DNA of 9,359 bases. It comes from DATFLS01 sp964413425 (GTDB taxonomy: Bacteria > Fidelibacterota > JAANXI01). Each line of letters opens with the position of its first letter. Position 1 is the first letter of the stretch. Below are positions 6,932 through 9,359 of the stretch, piece by piece. The stretch covers positions 1 through 9,359 of the forward strand of contig CAYPST010000141.1 in NCBI GenBank assembly GCA_964413425.1, given 5' to 3'. Under the pieces are notes generated by a model, which was given only the letters and a program-made list of their open reading frames with translations, searched no databases and was not told where the DNA came from. The position numbers were made by a program, and so were the translations under genes.

Positions 6932-7849
6932 ATGGATGAACAGTTCGATTGGATCGATACGCAGAAATATCCATTTTCTCATAAATACTTTGAAACCGAC
7001 CACGGTTCGATGCACTATGTGGATGTGGGCAGAGGCCGACCTCTACTGTTTTTACACGGAAATCCCACCTGGTCTTTTTTATACAGATACTGGCTTCTCA
7101 AACTTTCTCAATCTTATCGATGCATCGCGCCGGATTATCTCGGGTTTGGTTTGTCTGAAAAGCCGGAGTCATTCAGTTATGAACCAGAAGACCATGCGTC
7201 CGTCATAAGCGAATTCATTCAGTACCTGCATCTTTCTGATATCACCCTTGTGCTCCATGACTGGGGAGGTCCTATTGGTTTGTCGTATGCTTTGAATCAC
7301 CCCTGCCAAGTGTCATCTTTGGTACTCATGAATACCTGGATGTGGCCTTTGAACGGCTCTCTGCGATTTGAATTGTTCAGCCGGGGAATCGGTGGGCCTC
7401 CGGGGAAACAAATTATTGAGCGATATAATATTGTCACCCGACTGCTTATGAGATTCGGTATTGGGTTTCCAAAAAATCTTCACCCGGAGGATCATCAACA
7501 TTACATTCAGCCATTGCGTATCCCTGGCACCAGAAAGGGGTGCTGGATGTTCCCGAGAGCTCTGCGTACATCCCGTGAATGGTTGTTGGAGCTCTGGAAA
7601 CGGCGAACAGCATTGGAACATTTACCAGCCTTAATTTGTTGGGGTATGCGGGATGTAATGTTTCGTGTTTACGACCTCCGGGTGTGGCAAAAAATATTGA
7701 ACAATCCGACCGTGGTGAAACTGGATAGTTGCGGTCATTTTGTACCGGAGGAGATCAAGAGCAGTGCGATCACCGAGGTAAAAAATTTCCTTGCGAGGAT
7801 AGAGAAGTATGCTATATGTTTTAGCCTGAATAATTCGTACCCAAATTGA
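6932..7849 (+). CDS. Alpha/beta-hydrolase, probable haloalkane dehalogenase (subfamily III-like)
   Basis: Haloalkane dehalogenases hydrolyse carbon-halogen bonds of haloalkanes to an alcohol and halide. The 305-residue protein has the complete expected set: HGNPTW at 42-47 (Asn44 as halide-stabilising residue), HDWGGPIG at 109-116 (Asp110 nucleophile, Trp111 second halide-binding residue), Asp241 in CWGMRDVMF as likely catalytic acid and His269 in CGHFVPEE as base. An Asp acid in this late position together with Asn plus Trp halide binding fits subfamily III; NTWMWP (134-139) agrees. The ATG is the only plausible start because an in-frame stop lies at 6908-6910. GGAG directly abuts the start, so the ribosome binding site is poorly spaced. 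The gene stands alone between two hairpin blocks and looks more AT-rich than the transporter genes, consistent with acquisition. Another hydrolase activity, such as epoxide hydrolase, is possible. Confidence 0.87.
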   Translation: MDEQFDWIDTQKYPFSHKYFETDHGSMHYVDVGRGRPLLFLHGNPTWSFLYRYWLLKLSQSYRCIAPDYLGFGLSEKPESFSYEPEDHASVISEFIQYLHLSDITLVLHDWGGPIGLSYALNHPCQVSSLVLMNTWMWPLNGSLRFELFSRGIGGPPGKQIIERYNIVTRLLMRFGIGFPKNLHPEDHQHYIQPLRIPGTRKGCWMFPRALRTSREWLLELWKRRTALEHLPALICWGMRDVMFRVYDLRVWQKILNNPTVVKLDSCGHFVPEEIKSSAITEVKNFLARIEKYAICFSLNNSYPN

Positions 7850-8019
7850 GCGATTTATTTCCATAAATCGCTCAATCGACAAAGAAAATGTACGTGTTCA
7901 CCTCCCCGAAAACGGCGTCGGGACGTTCCGCACCCATTCGGTGAAAACGTACATTTTCTCAGTCGGGGTTTTCCCTAAGTACAGCGATACTTCGCGAAGC
8001 TCGTATCGCTCAACTTAGG
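7846..8019. repeat. Block of three strong inverted repeats downstream of the dehalogenase-like gene
   Basis: Three stem-loops lie in about 175 bp. The first has perfect 12-nt arms, TTGAGCGATTTA 7846-7857 and TAAATCGCTCAA 7864-7875, and overlaps the stop codon of the hydrolase gene. The second has 20-nt arms, 7883-7902 and 7940-7959, with one mismatch (G7896 opposite A7946); the arms begin AGAAAATGTACGT and end ACGTACATTTTCT. It encloses a smaller CCCGA/TCGGG stem (7905-7909, 7918-7922). The third is a double stem: CCTAAGT 7974-7980 with ACTTAGG 8013-8019, enclosing AGCGATAC 7983-7990 and GTATCGCT 8003-8010, with the palindrome TTCGCGAA at its tip. None is followed by a run of T immediately downstream, so these are not standard terminators. 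The arm lengths rule out chance. Confidence 0.8.
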
Positions 8020-8391
8020 TCGTAAAAAATAGCACATCCCAAGGGATCGCTTGGAGGCAGATGAATACAGACACAACTGATGACCACAGGTACTCCCCTC
8101 ATTCCCCAGGACAAACAGCTTGTGCAGAGAAGCACCACTGGTTCTGGTTTGAAGAGCAAGGCGCGTCACCGGGCATCGGTGGGGTAATGTTCGCTGATCA
8201 GTGGAGAGACTACCCGGTTCCCCATGTATGCGGTGGCGGGAGGTCGAGGTGGTCACTTTTCTTTTTACTCTCAGCGCGTTTTCCTATTTTTTTCATACCT
8301 GGGTTCATCCCCTTTTTCCGCGTGTATCCGTCTGCTATTTCTATGAATAATCCAGGATAAATTCTTCAAATGAACATTCACGGAGGTGACC
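8020..8391. other. Intergenic region between hairpin block and HD-domain gene
   Basis: A 99-codon plus-strand frame (8061-8360) and a minus-strand frame cross this stretch, but neither has a ribosome binding site or a recognisable sequence, so I do not call a gene. Small inverted repeats are present: CCAAG 8039-8043 with CTTGG 8050-8054, and CACCG 8167-8171 with CGGTG 8177-8181. From about 8250 the plus strand turns pyrimidine-rich, and 8314-8360 resembles a segment upstream of the tRNA at 9255-9301. Confidence 0.5.
8314..8360 (+). repeat. Repeated motif, copy 1, upstream of the HD-domain gene
   Basis: TTTTCCG at 8314-8320, GTGT at 8322-8325 and ATCCGTCTGCTATTT at 8326-8340 align with 9255-9301. 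The 15-nt core differs at one base and the following 20 nt match at about half the positions. The end of this copy is about 30 bp before the HD-protein start. It may be a leader or promoter-like element, or one member of an intergenic repeat family. The alignment was made by eye. Confidence 0.4.
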
Positions 8392-8946
8392 ATGGAATTA
8401 ACCAGAGAACATGCCCTGAAGCTCCTGCATGAGCACACCAAAAACGAAAACCTGCGGAAGCATGCCTACGGTGTAGAGTCGTGCATGTGGTGGTATGCGG
8501 ACAAATTCAACGAGGACGTAGAATTATGGAGGATCGTCGGACTTCTCCACGACATGGATTACGAGAACCACCCGTCGGAAGAAGAACATCCCTATGTGGG
8601 GGTGGAGATTCTCAAAAAAGAGGGCTACCCGGAGGAAGTCACCCGAGCCATTTTAAGTCATGCGGATTACACGGGAGTGGCCCGGGAATCCTTGATGGAA
8701 AAGACCCTCTTTGCGGTCGATGAACTCACCGGATTCGTGGTGGCCTGTGCTTTAGTGAGACCGAACGGGATCGGTGACATGAAAGTGAAATCGGTGACCA
8801 AAAAACTGAAACAGCCCAGCTTCGCAGCGTCCGTCAGCCGGGACGATATCCATAAAGGAGCGGAAGAGTTGGGAATAGATCTTAACGACCATATCAGGAA
8901 TGTCATCGAGGCGCTTCGCGGTATCCGCGATACGCTGGAGTTGTAA
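8392..8946 (+). CDS. HD-domain metal-dependent phosphohydrolase
   Basis: HD-superfamily proteins are metal-dependent phosphohydrolases acting on nucleotides, cyclic nucleotides or other phosphate esters. This one has 184 residues and appears to be a single HD domain. The metal-ligand pattern is complete: His24 (LRKHAYGVE), His53-Asp54 (GLLHDMDYE), His90 (ILSHADYTG) and Asp110 (FAVDELTGF), with a further His66 in EEEHPY. No second domain, signal or membrane segment is visible. I choose ATG at 8392 because GGAGGTGA (8382-8389) is a textbook ribosome binding site just upstream. An in-frame GTG at 8386 lies inside that site and is unlikely to be used. It is a stand-alone gene, so its context gives no clue to the substrate. 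The fold is secure and the reaction is not known. Confidence 0.9.
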   Translation: MELTREHALKLLHEHTKNENLRKHAYGVESCMWWYADKFNEDVELWRIVGLLHDMDYENHPSEEEHPYVGVEILKKEGYPEEVTRAILSHADYTGVARESLMEKTLFAVDELTGFVVACALVRPNGIGDMKVKSVTKKLKQPSFAASVSRDDIHKGAEELGIDLNDHIRNVIEALRGIRDTLEL

Positions 8947-9308
8947 AATCAATGAAGCGCAGAGCGCAAAGCGTGAAATCCGGAGCCAAGAGATTGTCCA
9001 CCCCACACATCCAATAGCACGCAGATTTACACGAAAAAAAGAGATTTTCACAGATAGATGAAAACGGTTGGTAGTCGGCAAAAGGAAGATGAATAACGGT
9101 ACGACTCATATCCCAAAGCACAATCGCCCTGAAACGTTCCGCCCGGCGCTAGCTAACCCGCGGAACCATGAACCCCAGACTATCACCTCCTGATAACTCT
9201 TAACTCATGACTCTTTACGCCCTTCGTTTGTCATCTTTATCTGCGTTCTTCCCATTTTCCGGTGTCAATCCGTATGCTATTTTTGTAAAATACTCATGAT
9301 ATGAAAAC
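8947..9308. other. Intergenic region with degenerate repeats before the tRNA
   Basis: No gene is visible in these 362 bp. Contents include a purine-rich tract with repeated AGCGC words (8956-8973) and ACGCAGAT at 9019-9026, with the inverted copy ATCTGCGT at 9239-9246. There is a perfect 7-bp inverted repeat, GTTCCGC 9136-9142 and GCGGAAC 9160-9166, and an ACTC-rich stretch (TAACTCTTAACTCATGACTC) around 9194-9213. Such ACGCAGAT-like words are common in decayed intergenic repeats of environmental genomes. That comparison is from memory. Confidence 0.5.
9255..9301 (+). repeat. Repeated motif, copy 2, upstream of tRNA-Arg
   Basis: This is the partner of 8314-8360. It contains TTTTCCG (9255-9261), GTGT (9262-9265) and ATCCGTATGCTATTT (9268-9282). 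TATTTTTG at 9278-9285 happens to match the TAnnTTTG -7 element of Bacteroidota promoters, and TAAAAT at 9286-9291 resembles a sigma-70 -10 box, but neither has a convincing upstream partner. It ends about 8 bp before the tRNA, so it could contain the tRNA promoter. Confidence 0.35.
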
Positions 9309-9359
9309 GCCCATATAGCTCAGTCGGATAGAGCACCGCTTTCCTAAAGCGGGTGTCGC
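9309..9359 (+). tRNA. tRNA-Arg (anticodon CCT), 3' end cut by window edge
   Basis: The 5' two thirds of a tRNA is visible. The acceptor strand is GCCCATA (9309-9315), followed by TA. The D arm is GCTC 9318-9321 with GAGC 9331-9334, with the conserved GG in its loop. The anticodon arm is CCGCT 9336-9340 with AGCGG 9348-9352. The loop TTCCTAA has the usual T before and A after the anticodon CCT (9343-9345), which reads the arginine codon AGG. A 5-nt variable region GTGTC follows, and the window ends in the first bases of the T arm, so the acceptor pairing cannot be checked. Confidence 0.93.

Noticed and set aside
6725..7015. Minus-strand 96-codon frame across the hairpin block and the dehalogenase start.
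   Set aside because: It has no ribosome binding site, overlaps the well-supported hydrolase start and runs through inverted repeats. It looks like non-coding repeat sequence that happens to stay open.
7846..7875. Intrinsic terminator of the dehalogenase-like gene.
   Set aside because: The 12-bp hairpin is well placed, but the following bases (TCGACAAAG) contain no T-run, so a standard intrinsic terminator is not supported.
7974..8019. Possible integron attC-like recombination site, because of the double stem CCTAAGT/ACTTAGG with an inner stem.
   Set aside because: The outer boxes do not give the RYYYAAC and GTTRRRY consensus, there is no integrase, and no gene-cassette array is seen.
8061..8360. 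Plus-strand 99-codon frame between the hairpin block and the HD gene.
   Set aside because: It lacks a convincing ribosome binding site, its translation is of low quality and shows no recognisable domain, and its end overlaps the repeated leader motif.
8386..8391. GTG at 8386 as the start of the HD protein.
   Set aside because: The codon lies inside the GGAGGTGA ribosome binding site, which is ideally spaced for ATG at 8392.

Overview
The window is a piece of a bacterial chromosome of roughly balanced base composition. Genes are tightly spaced, all on the plus strand, and several have strong purine-rich Shine-Dalgarno sites (GGAGG ahead of the binding protein, the 99-residue protein and the HD protein). 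The lineage cannot be fixed. The strong Shine-Dalgarno sites argue against typical Bacteroidota. The intergenic style (ACGCAGAT-type words, many hairpins) recalls environmental genomes of the wider FCB/KSB1 type, but that is only an impression.

Region 1 (1-382) has no convincing gene. Region 2 (383-6488) is one apparent transcription unit: cdsA (CDP-diacylglycerol synthase), then a peptide/nickel-type ABC importer made of a family 5 substrate-binding lipoprotein, a DppB/OppB-type permease, a DppC/OppC-type permease with an unusual N-terminal membrane extension, and a DppD/OppD-type ATPase. A small conserved-looking 99-residue protein follows where a second ATPase (DppF/OppF) would often sit. 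Gaps are 9-55 bp and the two permease genes overlap by ATGA, so co-expression is likely. The transporter would capture a peptide-like or other small substrate outside the membrane and import it using ATP. The substrate cannot be read from sequence.

Region 3 (6489-8391) holds an alpha/beta-hydrolase with the full haloalkane dehalogenase catalytic set, most like subfamily III. On each side lies a compact block of inverted repeats: five consecutive hairpins at 6752-6921 and three at 7846-8019. One of the three has 20-nt arms with a single mismatch. These blocks are the most unusual part of the window. They may be mobile-element remnants, interspersed repeats or structured RNAs, and they suggest the hydrolase sits in an accessory insertion.

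Region 4 (8392-9359) holds an HD-domain metal-dependent phosphohydrolase, an intergenic stretch with degenerate repeats, and the 5' part of a tRNA-Arg (anticodon CCT) cut by the window edge. A motif of about 45 bp upstream of the HD gene recurs upstream of the tRNA.

I found no CRISPR array, no intact transposase and no clear new defence or biosynthetic system. The best leads are the hairpin blocks around the dehalogenase-like gene, the extended DppC-type permease, and the single-ATPase operon ending in an uncharacterised small protein.
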